Shown here: positions 24,713-38,673 of the stretch, piece after piece | Layout: every line of letters starts with the position of its first letter | Numbering within the stretch: position 1 is the first letter of the stretch | Assembly (NCBI GenBank): GCA_029959085.1 | Contig: JARWIR010000047.1 | Span: 2,418,001-2,482,000 of the forward strand | From: Nemophila menziesii | Lineage: Eukaryota; Streptophyta; Magnoliopsida; Boraginales; Hydrophyllaceae | Reading direction: 5' to 3' | DNA: 64,000 nt | Notes under the pieces: model-generated | Seen by the model: only the letters and a program-made list of their open reading frames with translations | What the model was told of the DNA's origin: nothing | Databases searched by the model: none | Program-made: the position numbers and the translations under genes

Positions 24713-25655
24713 TATTAAAAATGTTGAGAATTGTTTTTATATTATAAATAGATAAATGATATGTTTCATTTCTTTTTAGGAAGATAGTAAAATAAAGTTG
24801 AACATAGAGAGTATTTAAAGTAATTGCATTGAATGCATATATTAAAATTGCAATGAATTTCAACATAAAGATTAACATTAAATGATATCAGTAAGGGATT
24901 CATGGTATTATTTAAAAATATTTTATTAATATTTAGATAGTATATTAAAATAATTTATTGTAATATTTGACTTTTATCTAAAAAAGAAAAATCTAAAATG
25001 TATAAGAATATCTAATATTGCAAATTCAACAAGTGCATCATATCTTCCTTCTCCACTTGGATGGCTTTTTCTCACAAATTCACCTTATATTTTCATCAAG
25101 CATTTATTGACCGATTGTCTTCCCTTTTTGTATGATCTTCTATTTCCAATCACATTTTCTTCAGATCCAAATTAATTGCTCCCTACCGTAGACTATTAGA
25201 TTGTGCCAGAGCTGGTTTCTTTCCTTTGGGGTGTACCCTTTTCTGTATCCGCAATTCTGTAAACAAACAAAAAATATATAATATTTATAAGGCTTGATTT
25301 TTTGTCAAAAAACATATTTAGCATTAACAGAATATTATTTTAAATTAATAAAAAATAATATTATTAAAATCACATTTGAAATGTTTCTATTAAACAAAAG
25401 GGTTGCTAAATGATATTTGTATCTGAATTATATTTGTTAGTTTTCAAAGAGACAAGTGAAACAATGGAAGAAAAGTTTTTGAGCTCTTAAGATAACCACA
25501 TATATTTACCCAATAAAAACAATCAGTTATCTGTAATTTTATTTAATTAAAGTTATATTAAACAGGTTAAGAATGCAATTATCAGAAGTATTAGAAATAT
25601 ATAAATGGGACTTTCTTGAAAAATATATAATATTTATTAAAATTGATTTTTTTAG

Positions 25656-25936
25656 TATATATGTAAGACGGAGAGAAGATTACTTACACAAGTTAATTTC
25701 CATGCACGAGGAACCTGAGAAGCATTATAAGCACTATTGTAAGGATTGTCCGATAGAGAAAGCTAAGGCTAAAGAGGGATCTAAGCCTGACAAAATGCAA
25801 CAGTCACTTGTTGCAAGATTTTATCAAGGAATGCTGTATAAAATGTGGCTGCAACGTTAAACAATGTAAGAATAGAGTATTCTAGCAAGGCATTTCTGGC
25901 AATTCACAGGTTATACTCACAAAAAACTATTTTTGA
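25656..25936 (+). pseudogene. Segment b of U7, +1 frameshift
   Basis: One extra A at about 25792 (GACAAAATGC where sisters have GACAAATGC) shifts the frame after KPDK, before the main Cys cluster. Confidence 0.75.
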
Positions 25937-26181
25937 ATTAAAAAACAAACCTTTTTTCACTGAGAAATTGAAATGTGATAGTCAACGATCTTATGTGGGA
26001 TAGAAAATGCACTTTGTCTTCTTGAGATATGAGGTTTGGACATATCCATAGACAAGATTATAGAAACATAATACAGAAAGAGCGTCGAGGGAGGTAGTTG
26101 TGGGTGTCGACTTTGAATAGCGTTTGAGTAACAGAAGCGGTAATATTGTTATTGTTTGGGACTATATTTAAAGCGGCGGAG

Positions 26182-26337
26182 TTAGGGTTTGGTTACAATA
26201 ACTATGCAACCCAACCTATTAAAAAGTAGTCCAACTAAAAAACACGGAGACACACATATTTTAGACCAGCCCAAGTTTTGGATTATTCCAATACAAAGTC
26301 ACACTGGCCAAACATTTTTTTAGCCCAACCTATGTTT
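26182..26337 (+). promoter_or_regulatory. Promoter-like stretch, U7
   Basis: Telo-box at 26182-26190; AGCCCA in the following 150 bp, the last at 26332. Confidence 0.36.
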
Positions 26338-26602
26338 TATAAGAGATATTATAGTTTTTGGGTGGAGCTATATCGTAAGAGGACGAAGTTTGGTTACAGC
26401 GTACCCATTTAGAATTAACCCAACCTATTTAAAATTAAAAGCCACAAGGGACAAATACTCTTAAAGCATAACCTATTTTTTACAACATAATGTCCAGATT
26501 TTAAATTAATTATTCGGGATCAACCCCAATAAACACACTAGTCATTAAGTTCCCATTTTCAAAAATAATAATTATATATGAAAGTTTTAAGGATGGATCA
26601 AA

Positions 26603-26878
26603 ATGGTTGTATCTTTGGCTGTGATCTTACGTAATTTTAATTATAAAATCTTCAATTTCAAAAGGACTTTGTGTAAATATTCACATTTATTAAAACAATA
26701 TTTGCAAAAAGACAAAACGAAGAAGAAAAAAAGGTTGTGTGAAGATAGAGGGTTCCGAAAAGTAAGTGCAAAAATGAAAACAAATATAAACAAAAATACA
26801 ATCCTTAAGGAGAGACCAGTTATATCCTCAAAATATATTTATGTCCATTGTGATCAAAACAGATCTATAAATAAGTGA
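26603..26878 (+). pseudogene. Segment c of U7, open
   Basis: 91 codons open. One change from U6: TILKERP in place of TILNERP. Confidence 0.32.
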
Positions 26879-27450
26879 TTTTTGATGAAGAACCAAGTAA
26901 GTAAACTAGATACCCAAGGTTGACAAAAATACAAACAAGTAAGAGTGACTTCCCATGTGAAAATCGATGAATAGCTCCTTTCCATGAAGATTAAAACTTT
27001 ATTCCGAAGTGGCTGTTTAGCAAACGAAATTCCTAGTGGCAAGAGATATATGTGCACCCAAAATTGACTTACAAGAATAACAGGGGATAGAGTAACAAAG
27101 ACAGAAGAAATTGGAGGATTGGCTTATAGTTGAAGATTAAGATCATCTTTTATCGTTCTTTGCGTATGTCGCATTTTCTACTTCATGAACATCATGCATG
27201 CCTAAGCTGAAAAAATAGAGCATCCTTCTTCTATGAGTCATGTTTTATTTATTAGAATTTGTTTGTTTAGCTTTAACTTTTGACCAGATGAATATTTAAC
27301 TGAATATTTAAGCTTTCTTTGTTTTTACTCGCGTGTTACATTTTTCGAACACAACTCAAATTGACCCAACTTGCTGAATGCAATATTTAATATTATTAAT
27401 CAGAATAAGTAAAATGTTGTCCTAGTTAATATTTGAACTATATTTTTATA

Positions 27451-27678
27451 CACCATCCTTCCAACTTTATTTATTCACCTTTTTTCGTGAGGAATGATTA
27501 AGAAATTTTTTATTAGCATCTCTATTTAAAATATCACTCTTACTCAATAAGTATAATGTTATATATTGCACTACTCTTTTTAACTAATTAAAAGATGTCC
27601 TGATATTGTAAAATAAAATAAAAACTTATTGAACATCCTCTTTTAATAAGCTGGAGAGAAAAAGATGGACATGGGGAG
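27451..27678. mobile_element. Stowaway-like MITE, U8
   Basis: Nearly identical to the U7 copy. Confidence 0.62.
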
Positions 27679-28150
27679 TTATAATATAAAATATAAATAG
27701 AATTAAATAGTTTTAAAAATTTGAATTTTGAAATTTGGGAACTTAATTTTATATTTCTCACTAATAGTGAAAAATAAATATAGTTGCATATAAGATATTA
27801 TCGCAATCCAATATGTATTTCATTATTGTACAAATGGTAACTATATAAAGATATGTTTTATAATCCATCGAACAAATATTAAACAGAGTAACGCTTAACT
27901 TAACTATCTAAAATAACAGGATTTTTATTTTAGCAAATCATGAATTTTCAAACTAGTGAGACAAAAAATATTTCTAAGACTGGTTTTCAACCTTCCTAGT
28001 CCTCTTGTCTAATATCTCCTCATAATGGCATTTTAGATGAGTATGGAATTGTTGAATCATCCATCTATTATAGAAAAATGATAAAATTGAGTGATTCCAA
28101 AATTGAATTAATCTCTAATGAAACTGTTTGTGTTATAAATTCTCTAGAGT

Positions 28151-28402
28151 ATGAGTTTTTACCTCTTAAGCTATATAAGGAGACATGACATTTACTTATA
28201 TAATCATGGGGTAAATATTTATTTCGGGAGGTTTTAGAAGTATAAATACCCCACAAATGACATTACGAATAAATGTGTAGTATTACAACACGCCTATGAG
28301 AAATCTGGGATTTCCTCCTACTATGGGAAGTGTACTTATGATTCCAACGAGGCCACCTTTTCATGGAGCTGACTAGTCACCAAATATGAACTAATCAACT
28401 AG
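28151..28402 (+). pseudogene. Segment a of U8, broken
   Basis: Last type A copy before the A-to-B switch; shared TGA. Confidence 0.38.
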
Positions 28403-29751
28403 ATATCCTGATTAATGAAAAATATTTACCCATAACTAATATTAGATTGTTCCTTTAATAATTGAGATTTTTATTAAGCTTGGCGTAATTCTTTTCAAAT
28501 AAACAAATAAGGGTGGAGAAGCTCTTATGATCAATATACATAATTCCTAAATTGTAATATTTTGTTATACTTCAAATACATAATTGATTACATGATAAAT
28601 TTACTCGATAAAGGGATCTTGTCTAACTATTTTTAATTTATATGAAGTTAGATTAAACTCTGTTTTTGTCAAGAATGCAAATGTCTAAATAAATAAAAAA
28701 AGTATCTTTAAGTCCTATGTCCACAAACATACCCTATTTAAGAGACCATGATTACTTTTTATATTACATCTTTATTAGAAAATAGAAGAATGTAAAATTT
28801 ATATAAAGATAGTATTAAAAATGTTGAGAATTGTTTTTATATTATGAATAGATAAATGATATTTTGCATTTCTTTTTAGGAAGATAGTAAAATAAAGTTG
28901 AACATAGAGAGTATTTAAAGTAATTGCATTGAATGCATATATTAAAATTTCAATGAATTTCAACATAAAGATTAACATTAACTGATATCAGTAAGGGATT
29001 CATTGTATTATTTAAAATTATTTTATTAATATTTAGATAGTATAATAACATAATTTATTGTAATATTTGACTTTTATCTAAAAAAGAAAAATCTAAAATG
29101 TATAAGAATATCTAATATTGCAAATTCAACAAGTGAATCATATCTTCCTTATCCACTTGGATGTCTTTTTCTCACAAATTTCCCTTATTTTTCATCAAGC
29201 ATTCATTGAGATTGTCTTCCCTTTGCACCTGATCTTCTATTTCCAATCACATTTTTTTCAGATCCAAATGAATTACTCCCTACCTTAATCAAAACTTCGA
29301 CTGAGCCAGAGCTGGTTTCTTTCCTTTGGGGTGTACCCTTTTCTTGATCCGCAATTCTGTAACAAACAAAAACTATATAATATTTATAAGGCTTGATTTT
29401 TTGTCAAAAAAACATATTTAGCATTAGCAAAATATTATTGTAAATTAATAAAAAATAATATTATTGAAATCTTAATTGAAATGTTTCTATTAAACAAAAG
29501 GGTTGCTAATTGATATTTGTATCAGAATTATATTTGTTAGTTTTCAAAGAAACAAGTGAAACAATGGAAGAAAAGTTTTTGAGCTCTTAAGATGACCACA
29601 TATATTTACCTAATAAAAACAATCAGCTATCCGTAATTTTATTTAATTAAAGTTATATTAAAAAGGTTAAGAATGCAATAGAAGTATTAGAAATATATGG
29701 ATGGGTCTTTCATGAAAAATATATAATATTTATTAAAATTGATTTTTGTAG

Positions 29752-30031
29752 TATATATGTAAGACGGAGAGAAGATTTCTTACACAGGTTTATTTCCATG
29801 CATGAGGAAGTTGGGAAGCATTATAAGCACTATTGTAAGGATTGTCTGATAGAGAAAGCTAAGGCTAAAGAGGGATCTACGCCTGAAAAATGCAACAGTC
29901 ACTTGTTGCGAGATTTTATCAAGGAATGCTGGTTAAAATGTGCCTGCAATGTTAAGCAATGTAAGAATAGAGTAGTCCAGCAAGACATTTCTCGCAAGTT
30001 GCAGGTTATACTCACAAAAAACTATTTTTGA
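29752..30031 (+). pseudogene. Segment b of U8, open
   Basis: The frame is open from the acceptor to the terminal TGA. Changes at otherwise constant sites are EEVGKH, DCLIEK and KCACN in place of KCGCN. Despite the type A left half of this unit, this copy is type B. Confidence 0.75.
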
Positions 30032-30278
30032 ATTAAAAAAACAAACCTTTTTTTCACGGAGTAATTGAAATGTGATGGTCAACGATCTTATGTGGGATAG
30101 AAAATGCACTTTGTCTTCTTGAGATCGGAGGTTTGGACATATCCATAGACAAGATTATAGAAACATAATACAGAAATAGCGTCAACGGAGGTAGTTGTGG
30201 GTGTCGACTTTGAATAGCGTTTGAGTAACAGAAGAGGCAATATTGTTATTATTTGTGACTATATTTTAAGCAGCGGAG

Positions 30279-30428
30279 TTAGGGTTTCGGTTACAATAAT
30301 CTATGCAGCCCAACCTATTAAAAAGTATTCCAACTATAACGACAAAGAGAAAAAACATTTTTTAGACCAGCCTAAGTTTTGGATTAGTCCAATCCAAAGT
30401 CACACTGGCCAACCATTTTTTTAGCCCA
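30279..30428 (+). promoter_or_regulatory. Promoter-like stretch, U8
   Basis: Telo-box at 30279-30287; AGCCCA at 30307 and 30423. Confidence 0.36.
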
Positions 30429-30651
30429 ACCTATGTTTTATACAAGATATTATAGTTTTTGGGTGGAGCTATATCGTAAAAGGACGAAGTTTGGCCACGA
30501 GGGCCAAATACTCAGCATAACCTTTTTTTTACAACATAATGTCCAAATTTAAAATTAATTATTCGGGATCAACCCCAATAAGCACACTAGTCATTAAGTT
30601 CCCATTTTCAAAAACAATAATTATATATGCAAGTTTTATGGACGGATCAAA

Positions 30652-30938
30652 ATGGTTTTATTTTTGGCTATGATCTTACGTAATTTTAAATATAAAATCT
30701 AAAATTTTAAAAGGACTTTGTGCGAGAGTTTCTAAAGATACACATTTATTAAAACAATATTTGCAAAAACACAAAATCAAGAAGAAAAAAAAGGGTATGT
30801 GAGGATTGAAGGTTCCGAAAAGTAAGTGCAAAAATGAAAACAAATATAAACAAAAATACAATCCTTAACGAGAGACCAGTTATTTCCTCCAAATATATTT
30901 ATGTCTGTTGTGATCAAAACAGATCAATAAATAAGTGA
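30652..30938 (+). pseudogene. Segment c of U8, broken
   Basis: Type B form with an extra A in the A-run (AAGAAAAAAAAGGG), which shifts the frame. Confidence 0.26.
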
Positions 30939-31510
30939 TTTTTGATGAAGAACCGAGTAAGTAAACTAGATACCCAAAGCTGACAAAAATACAAACAAGT
31001 AAGGGTGACTTCCAATGTGAAAATCGATGAATAGCTCCTTTCCATGAAGATTAAAACTTAATTCCGAAGTGGTTGTTTAGCAAACGAAATTCCTAGTGGC
31101 AAGAGATATATTTGCACCCAAAATGGACTTACAAGAATAACAGGGGACAAAGTAACAAAGACAGATGAAATTGGAGGATTGGCTTATAGTTGAAGATTAA
31201 GATCATGTTTTCTCGTTCTCTGTGTATGTCGCATTTTCTACTTCATGAACATCATGCACGCCTAAGCTGAAAAAATAGAGCATCCTTCTTCTATGAGTCA
31301 TGTTTTATTTATTAGAATTTGTTTGTTTAGCTTTAACTTTTGACCAGATAAATATTGAACTGAATATTTAAGCTTTCTTTGTTTTTACTCGCGTGTTACT
31401 TTTTTCGAACACAACTCAAATTGACCTAACTTACTGAATGCAATATTTAATATTATTAATCAGAATAAGTAAAATGTTGTCCTAGTTAATATTTGAACTA
31501 TATTTTTATA

Positions 31511-31736
31511 TGCCCTCCGTCCAACTTTATTTATTCACCTTTTTCGTGAGGAATATTTAAGAAATTTTTTATTAGCATCTCTATTTAAAATATCACTCTT
31601 ACTCAATAAGTATAAGGTTATTTATTGCACTACTCCTTTTAACTAATTAAAAGATGTCTTGATATTGTAAAATAAAATAAAAACTTATTGAACATCCTCT
31701 TTTAAAAAGCTAGAGAAAAAAAATGGACATGGGGAG
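31511..31736. mobile_element. Stowaway-like MITE, U9
   Basis: Left end TGCCCTCCGTCC retains the CCTCCGTCC core. Confidence 0.68.
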
Positions 31737-32207
31737 TTATAATATAAAATATAAATAGAATTAAATAGTTTTAAAAATTTGAATTTTGAAATTTGGGAAC
31801 TTAATTTTATATTTCTCACTAATAGTGAAAAATAATATAGTTGCATATAAGATATTATCGCAATCCAATATGTATTTCATTATTATACAAATGGTAACTA
31901 TATAAAGATGTGCTTTATCATCCATCAAACAAATATTAAACAGAGTAACGCTTAACTTAACTAGCTAAAATAACAGGATTTTTATTTTAGCAAATCATGA
32001 ATTTTCAAACTAGTGAGACAAAAAATATTTCTAAGACTTGTTTTCAACCTTCCTAGTCCTCTTGCCTAATATCTCCTCATAATGGCATTTTAGATGAGTA
32101 TGGAATTGTTGAATCATCCATCTATTATAGAAAAATGATAAAATTGAGTGATTCCAAAATTGAATTAATCTCTAATGAAACCGTTAGTGTTATAAATTCT
32201 CTAGAGT

Positions 32208-32459
32208 ATGAGTTTTTACCTCTTAAGATATATAAGGAGACATGACATTTACTTATATAATCATGGGGTAAATATTTATTTCGGGATGTTTTACAAGTAT
32301 AAATACCCCACAAATGACATTACGAATAAATGTGTAGTATTACAACACGCCTATGAGAAATCTGGGATTTCCTCATACTTTGGGAAGTGTACTTATGATT
32401 CCAACGAGGCCACCTTTTCATGGAGCTGCCTAGTCACCAAATATGAACAAATCAACTAG
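32208..32459 (+). pseudogene. Segment a of U9, open frame
   Basis: Uninterrupted 83 codons. LLRYIRR replaces LLSYIRR, and it ends KYEQIN. Confidence 0.4.
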
Positions 32460-33808
32460 ATATCCTGATTAATGAAAAATATTTACCCATAACTAATATT
32501 AGATTGTTCCTTTAATAATTGAGATTTTTATTAAGCTTGGCCTAATTCTTTTCAAATAAACAAATAAGGGTGGAGAAGCTCTTATGATCAATATACATAA
32601 TTCCTAAATTGTAATATTTTGTTATACTTTAAATACATAATTGATTATATGATAAATTTACTCGATAAAGGGATCTTGTGTAACTATTTTTAATTTATAT
32701 GAAGTTAGATTAAACTCTGTTTTTGTCAAGAATGCAAATGTCTAAAGAAATTAAAAAAGTAACTTTAAGTCCTATGTCCACAAAAATAACCTATTTAAGA
32801 GACCATGATTACTTTTTTATTACATCTTTATTAGAAAATATAAGAATGTAAAATTTATATAAAGATAGTATTAAAAATGTTGAGAATTGTTTTTATATTA
32901 TAAATAGATAAATGATATTTTGAATTTCATTTTAGGAAGATAGTAAAATGAAGTTGAACATAGAGAGTATTTAAAGTAATTGCATTGAATGCATATATTA
33001 AAATTTTAATGAATTTCAACATAAAGATTAACATTAACTGATATCAGTAAGGGATTCATTGTATTATTTAAAATTATTTTATTAATATTTAGATAGTATA
33101 TTAACATAATTTATTGTAATATTTGACTTTTATCTAAAAAAGAAAAATCTTAAATGTATAAGAATATCTAATATTGCAAATTCAACAAGTGAATCATATC
33201 TTCCTTATCCACTTGGGTGTCTTTTTCTCACAAATTCCCCTTATTTTTCATCAAGCAATTATTGAGATTGTCTTCCCTTTGCACCTGATCTTCTATTTCC
33301 AATCACGTTTTCTTCAGATCCAAATGAATTGCTCCCTACCTTAATCAAAAATTCTACTGAGCCAGAGCTGGTTTCTTTCCTTTGGGGTGTACCCTTTTCT
33401 TGATCCGCAATTCTGTAAACAAACAAAAACTATATAATATTTATAAGGCTTGATTTTTTGTCAAAAAAACATATTTAGTATTAGCAAAATATTATTGTAA
33501 ATTAATAAAAAAGAATATTATTGAAATCTTAATTAAAATGTTTCTATTAAACAAAAGGGTTGCTAATTGATATTTGTATCAGAATTATATTTTTTAGTTT
33601 TCAAAGAAACAAGTGAAACAATGGAAGAAAAGTTTTTGAGCTCTTAAGACGACCACATATATTTATCCAATAAAAACAATCAGTTATCCGTAATTTTATT
33701 TAATTAAAGTTATATTAAACAGGTTAAGAATGCAATAGAAGTATTAGAAATATATGGATGGGTCTTTCTTGAAAGATATATAATATTTATTAAAATTGAT
33801 TTTTGTAG

Positions 33809-34088
33809 TATATATGTAAGACGGAGAGAAGATTTCTTACACAAGTTTATTTCCATGCACGAAGAACCTGGGAAGCATTATAAGCACTATTGTAAGGATT
33901 GTCTGACAGAGAAAGCTAAGGCTAAAGAGGGATCTACGCCTGAAAAATGCAACAGTCACTTGTTGCGAGATTTTATCAAGGAATGCTGGTTAAAATGTGG
34001 CTGCAGCGTTAAGCAATGAAAGAATAGAGTAGTCCAGCAAGACATTTCTTGCAAGTTGCAGGTTATACTCACAAAAAACTGTTATTGA
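33809..34088 (+). pseudogene. Segment b of U9, broken
   Basis: Reads through to CGCSVKQ, where the next Cys codon TGT is TGA (AAGCAATGAAAG). The lesion is shared with U10. Confidence 0.75.
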
Positions 34089-34664
34089 ATTAAAAAAACA
34101 AACCTTTTTTTAACGGAGTAATTGAAATGTGATGGTCAACGATCTTATGTGGGATAGAAAATGCACTTTGTCTTCTTGAGATCTGAGGTTTGGACATATC
34201 CATAGACAAGATTATAGAAACATAATACAAAAATAGCGTCAAGGGAGGTAGTTGTGTGTGTCGACTTTGAATAGCGTTTGAGTAACAGAAGCGGCAATAT
34301 TGTTATTATTTGGGACTATATTTTAAGCGGCTTAAAAAGTATTCCAACTATAAAGACAAAGAGAAAAACATTTTTTAGACCAGCCTAAGTTTTGGATTAC
34401 TCCAATCTAAAGTCACACTGGCCAAAAAAATTTTAGCCCAACCTATGTTTTATACAAGATATATAGTTTTTGGGTGGAGCTATATCGTAAAAGGACGAAG
34501 TTTGGCCACAAGGGCCAAATACTCAGCATAACCTTTTTTTTTTACAACATAATGTCCAAATTTTAAATTAATTATTCAGGATCAACCCCAATAAACACAC
34601 TAGTCATTAAGTTCCCATTTTCAAAAACAACAATTATATATGCAAGTTTTATGGACGGATCAAA

Positions 34665-34947
34665 ATGGTTTTATTTATGGCTATGATCTTACGTAATTTT
34701 AAATATAAAATCGAAAATTTTAAAGGGACTGTGGGAGCGTTGGTAAAGATACACATTTTTTAAAACAATATTTGCAAAAACACAAAACCAAGAAGAAAAA
34801 AAGGGTATGTGAGGATAGAAGGTTCCGAAAAGTAAGTGCAAAAAGAAAACAAATATAAACAAAAATACAATCCTTAACGAGAGACCAGTTATATCCTCCA
34901 AATATATTTATGTCTGTTGTGAACAAAACAGATCTATAAATAAGTGA
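34665..34947 (+). pseudogene. Segment c of U9, broken
   Basis: GGGACTGTGGGAGCG is shortened relative to sisters, and GCAAAAAGAAAAC lacks the ATG; frame lost. Confidence 0.26.
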
Positions 34948-35519
34948 TTTTTGATGAAGAACCGAGTAAGTAAACTAGATAACCAAAGCTGACAAAAATA
35001 CAAACAAGTAAGGGTGACTTCCCATGTGAAAATCGATGAATAGCTCCTTTCCATGAAGATTAAAACTTAATTCCGAAGTGGCTGTTTAGCAAACGAAATT
35101 CCTAGTGACAAGAGATATATTTGCACCCAAAATGGAATTACAAGAATAACAGGGGAAAAAGTAACAAAGACAGATAAATATGGAGAATTGACTTATAGTT
35201 GAAGATTAAGATCATGTTTTCTTGTTCTCTGCGTATGTCGCATTTTCTACTTCATGAACATAATGCACGCCTAAGCTAAAAAAATAGAGCATCCTTCTTC
35301 TACGAGTCATGTTTTATTTATTAGAATTTGTTTGTTTAGCTTTAACTTTTGACCAGATAAATATTGAACTGAATATTTAAGCTTTCTTTGTTTTTACTCG
35401 CATGTTACTTTTTTCGAACACAACTCAAATTGACCTAACTTACTGAATGCAATATTTAATATTATTAACCAGAATAAGTAAAATGTTGTCCTAGTTAATA
35501 TTTTAACTATATTTTTATA

Positions 35520-35745
35520 CTCCCTCCGTCCAACTTTATTTATTCACCTTTTTCGTGAGGAATATTTAAGAAATGTTTTATTAGCATCTCTATTTAAAAT
35601 ATCACTCTTACTCAATAAGTATAAGGTTATTTATTGCACTACTCCTTTTAACTAATTAAAAGATGTCTTGATATTGTAAAATAAAATAAAAACTTATTGA
35701 ACATCCTCTTTTAAAAAGCTAGAGAAAAAAAATGGACATGGGGAG
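35520..35745. mobile_element. Stowaway-like MITE, U10, canonical left end
   Basis: The left end is exactly CTCCCTCCGTCC, preceded by TA, which is the textbook Stowaway terminus. The right end GGACATGGGGAG is its degenerate inverse. Length 226 bp. Confidence 0.75.
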
Positions 35746-36216
35746 TTATAATATAAAATATAAATAGAATTAAATAGTTTTAAAAATTTGAATTTTGAAA
35801 TTTGGGAACTTAATTTTATATTTCTCACTAATAGTGAAAAATAATATAGTTGCATATAAGATATTATCGCAATCCAATATGTATTTCATTATTGTACAAA
35901 TGGTAACTATATAAAGATGTGCTTTATCATCCATCAAACAAATATTAAACAGAGTAACGCTTAACTTAACTAGCTAAAATAATAGGATTTTTATTTTAGC
36001 AAATCATGAATTTTCAAACTAGTGAGACAAAAAATATTTCTAAGACTTGTTTTCAACCTTCCTAGTCCTCTTGCCTAATATCTCCTCATAATGGCATTTT
36101 AGATGAGTATGGAATTGTTGAATCATCCATCTATTATAGAAAAATGATAAAATTGAGTGATTCCAAAATTGAATTAATCTCTAATGAAACCGTTAGTGTT
36201 ATAAATTCTCTAGAGT

Positions 36217-36468
36217 ATGAGTTTTTACCTCTTAAGATATATAAGGAGACATGACATTTACTTATATAATCATGGGGTAAATATTTATTTCGGGATGTTT
36301 TACAAGTATAAATAACCCACAAATGACATTACGAATAAATGTGTAGTATTACAACACGCCTATGAGAAATCTGGGATTTCCTCATACTTTGGGAAGTGTA
36401 CTTATGATTCCAACGAGGCCACCTTTTCATGGAGCTGCCTAGTCACCAAATATGAACAAATCAACTAG
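36217..36468 (+). pseudogene. Segment a of U10, broken
   Basis: Sister of the U9 copy. A single C-to-A change makes TAA after YKYK (AAATAACCC), so this stop arose after the U9/U10 duplication. Confidence 0.4.
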
Positions 36469-37817
36469 ATATCCTGATTAATGAAAAATATTTACCCATA
36501 ACTAATATTAGATTGTTCCTTTAATAATTGAGATTTTTATTAAGCTTGGCCTAATTCTTTTCAAATAAACAAATAAGGGTGGAGAAGCTCTTATGATCAA
36601 TATACATAATTCCTAAATTGTAATATTTTGTTATACTTTAAATACATAATTGATTATATGATAAATTTACTCGATAAAGGGATCTTGTGTAACTATTTTT
36701 AATTTATATGAAGTTAGATTAAACTCTGTTTTTGTCAAGAATGCAAATGTCTAAAGAAATTAAAAAAGTAACTTTAAGTCCTATGTCCACAAAAATAACC
36801 TATTTAAGAGACCATGATTACTTTTTTATTACATCTTTATTAGAAAATATAAGAATGTAAAATTTATATAAAGATAGTATTAAAAATGTTGAGAATTGTT
36901 TTTATATTATAAATAGATAAATGATATTTTGAATTTCATTTTAGGAAGATAGGAAAATGAAGTTGAACATAGAGAGTATTTAAAGTAATTGCATTGAATG
37001 CATATATTAAAATTTTAATGAATTTCAACATAAAGATTAACATTAACTGATATCAGTAAGTGATTCATTGTATTATTTAAAATTATTTTATTAATATTTA
37101 GATAGTATATTAACATAATTTATTGTAATATTTGACTTTTATCTAAAAAAGAAAAATCTTAAATGTATAAGAATATCTAATATTGCAAATTCAACAAGTG
37201 AATCATATCTTCCTTATCCACTTGGGTGTCTTTTTCTCACAAATTCCCCTTATTTTTCATCAAGCAATTATTGAGATTGTCTTCCCTTTGCACCTGATCT
37301 TCTATTTCCAATCACGTTTTCTTCAGATCCAAATGAATTGCTCCCTACCTTAATCAAAAATTCTACTGAGCCAGAGCTGGTTTCTTTCCTTTGGGGTGTA
37401 CCCTTTTCTTGATCCGCAATTCTGTAAACAAACAAAAACTATATAATATTTATAAGGCTTGATTTTTTGTCAAAAAAACATATTTAGTATTAGCAAAATA
37501 TTATTGTAAATTAATAAAAAAGAATATTATTGAAATCTTAATTAAAATGTTTCTATTAAACAAAAGGGTTGCTAATTGATATTTGTATCAGAATTATATT
37601 TTTTAGTTTTCAAAGAAACAAGTGAAACAATGGAAGAAAAGTTTTTGAGCTCTTAAGACGACCACATATATTTATCCAATAAAAACAATCAGTTATCCGT
37701 AATTTTATTTAATTAAAGTTATATTAAACAGGTTAAGAATGCAATAGAAGTATTAGAAATATATGGATGGGTCTTTCTTGAAAGATATATAATATTTATT
37801 AAAATTGATTTTTGTAG

Positions 37818-38097
37818 TATATATGTAAGACGGAGAGAAGATTTCTTACACAAGTTTATTTCCATGCACGAAGAACCTGGGAAGCATTATAAGCACTATT
37901 GTAAGGATTGTCTGACAGAGAAAGCTAAGGCTAAAGAGGGATCTACGCCTGAAAAATGCAACAGTCACTTGTTGAGAGATTTTATCAAGGAATGCTAGTT
38001 AAAATGTGGCTGCAGCGTTAAGCAATGAAAGAATAGAGTAGTCCAGCAAGACATTTCTTGCAAGTTGCAGGTTATACTCACAAAAAACTGTTATTGA
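37818..38097 (+). pseudogene. Segment b of U10, two stops
   Basis: Has the U9 TGA plus a private TAG at the Trp codon of KECW (GAATGCTAGTTA). Confidence 0.75.
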
Positions 38098-38673
38098 ATT
38101 AAAAAAACAAACCTTTTTTTAACGGAGTAATTGAAATGTGATGGTCAACGATCTTATGTGGGATAGAAAATGCACTTTGTCTTCTTGAGATCTGAGGTTT
38201 GGACATATCCATAGACAAGATTATAGAAACATAATACAAAAATAGCGTCAAGGGAGGTAGTTGTGTGTGTCGACTTTGAATAGCGTTTGAGTAACAGAAG
38301 CGGCAATATTGTTATTATTTGGGACTATATTTTAAGCGGCTTAAAAAGTATTCCAACTATAAAGACAAAGAGAAAAACATTTTTTAGACCAGCCTAAGTT
38401 TTGGATTACTCCAATCTAAAGTCACACTGGCCAAAAAAATTTTTGCCCAACCTATGTTTTATACAAGATATATAGTTTTTGGGTGGAGCTATATCGTAAA
38501 AGGACGAAGTTTGGCCACAAGGGCCAAATACTCAGCATAACCTTTTTTTTTTACAACATAATGTCCAAATTTTAAATTAATTATTCAGGATCAACCCCAA
38601 TAAACACACTAGTCATTAAGTTCCCATTTTCAAAAACAACAATTATATATGCAAGTTTTATGGACGGATCAAA

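Larger units (their letters stand above)
22764..26871 (+). repeat. U7, array unit (4,108 bp), type A
   Basis: A type A unit, very close to U8 over the first half at an offset of 4,108 bp (shared ATCGTTCTTTGCG variant at 23044 and 27152). Segment b has a one-base insertion. The TA tract is short, 21 nt. Confidence 0.95.
26872..30931 (+). repeat. U8, array unit (4,060 bp), A/B mosaic
   Basis: Type A up to GGCGTAATTC at about 28485, then type B from about 28563 (GTTATACTTC, CATAATTGATT, no TA expansion). Segment a therefore carries the type A TGA, while segment b (29752-30031) is a well-preserved type B copy. From here to the right end the array is type B. Confidence 0.95.
30932..34940 (+). repeat. 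U9, array unit (4,009 bp), type B
   Basis: Nearly identical to U10 from about 32.0 to 36.0 kb at an offset of 4,009 bp. Segment a is open and segment b has a TGA. About 45 bp containing the telo-box are deleted at 34330. Confidence 0.95.

Noticed and set aside
32125..32313. Minus-strand 62-codon frame starting MWGIYTCK in most units
   Set aside because: It overlaps segment a and its upstream stretch antisense. It is present in both open and broken copies and shows no recognisable motif.
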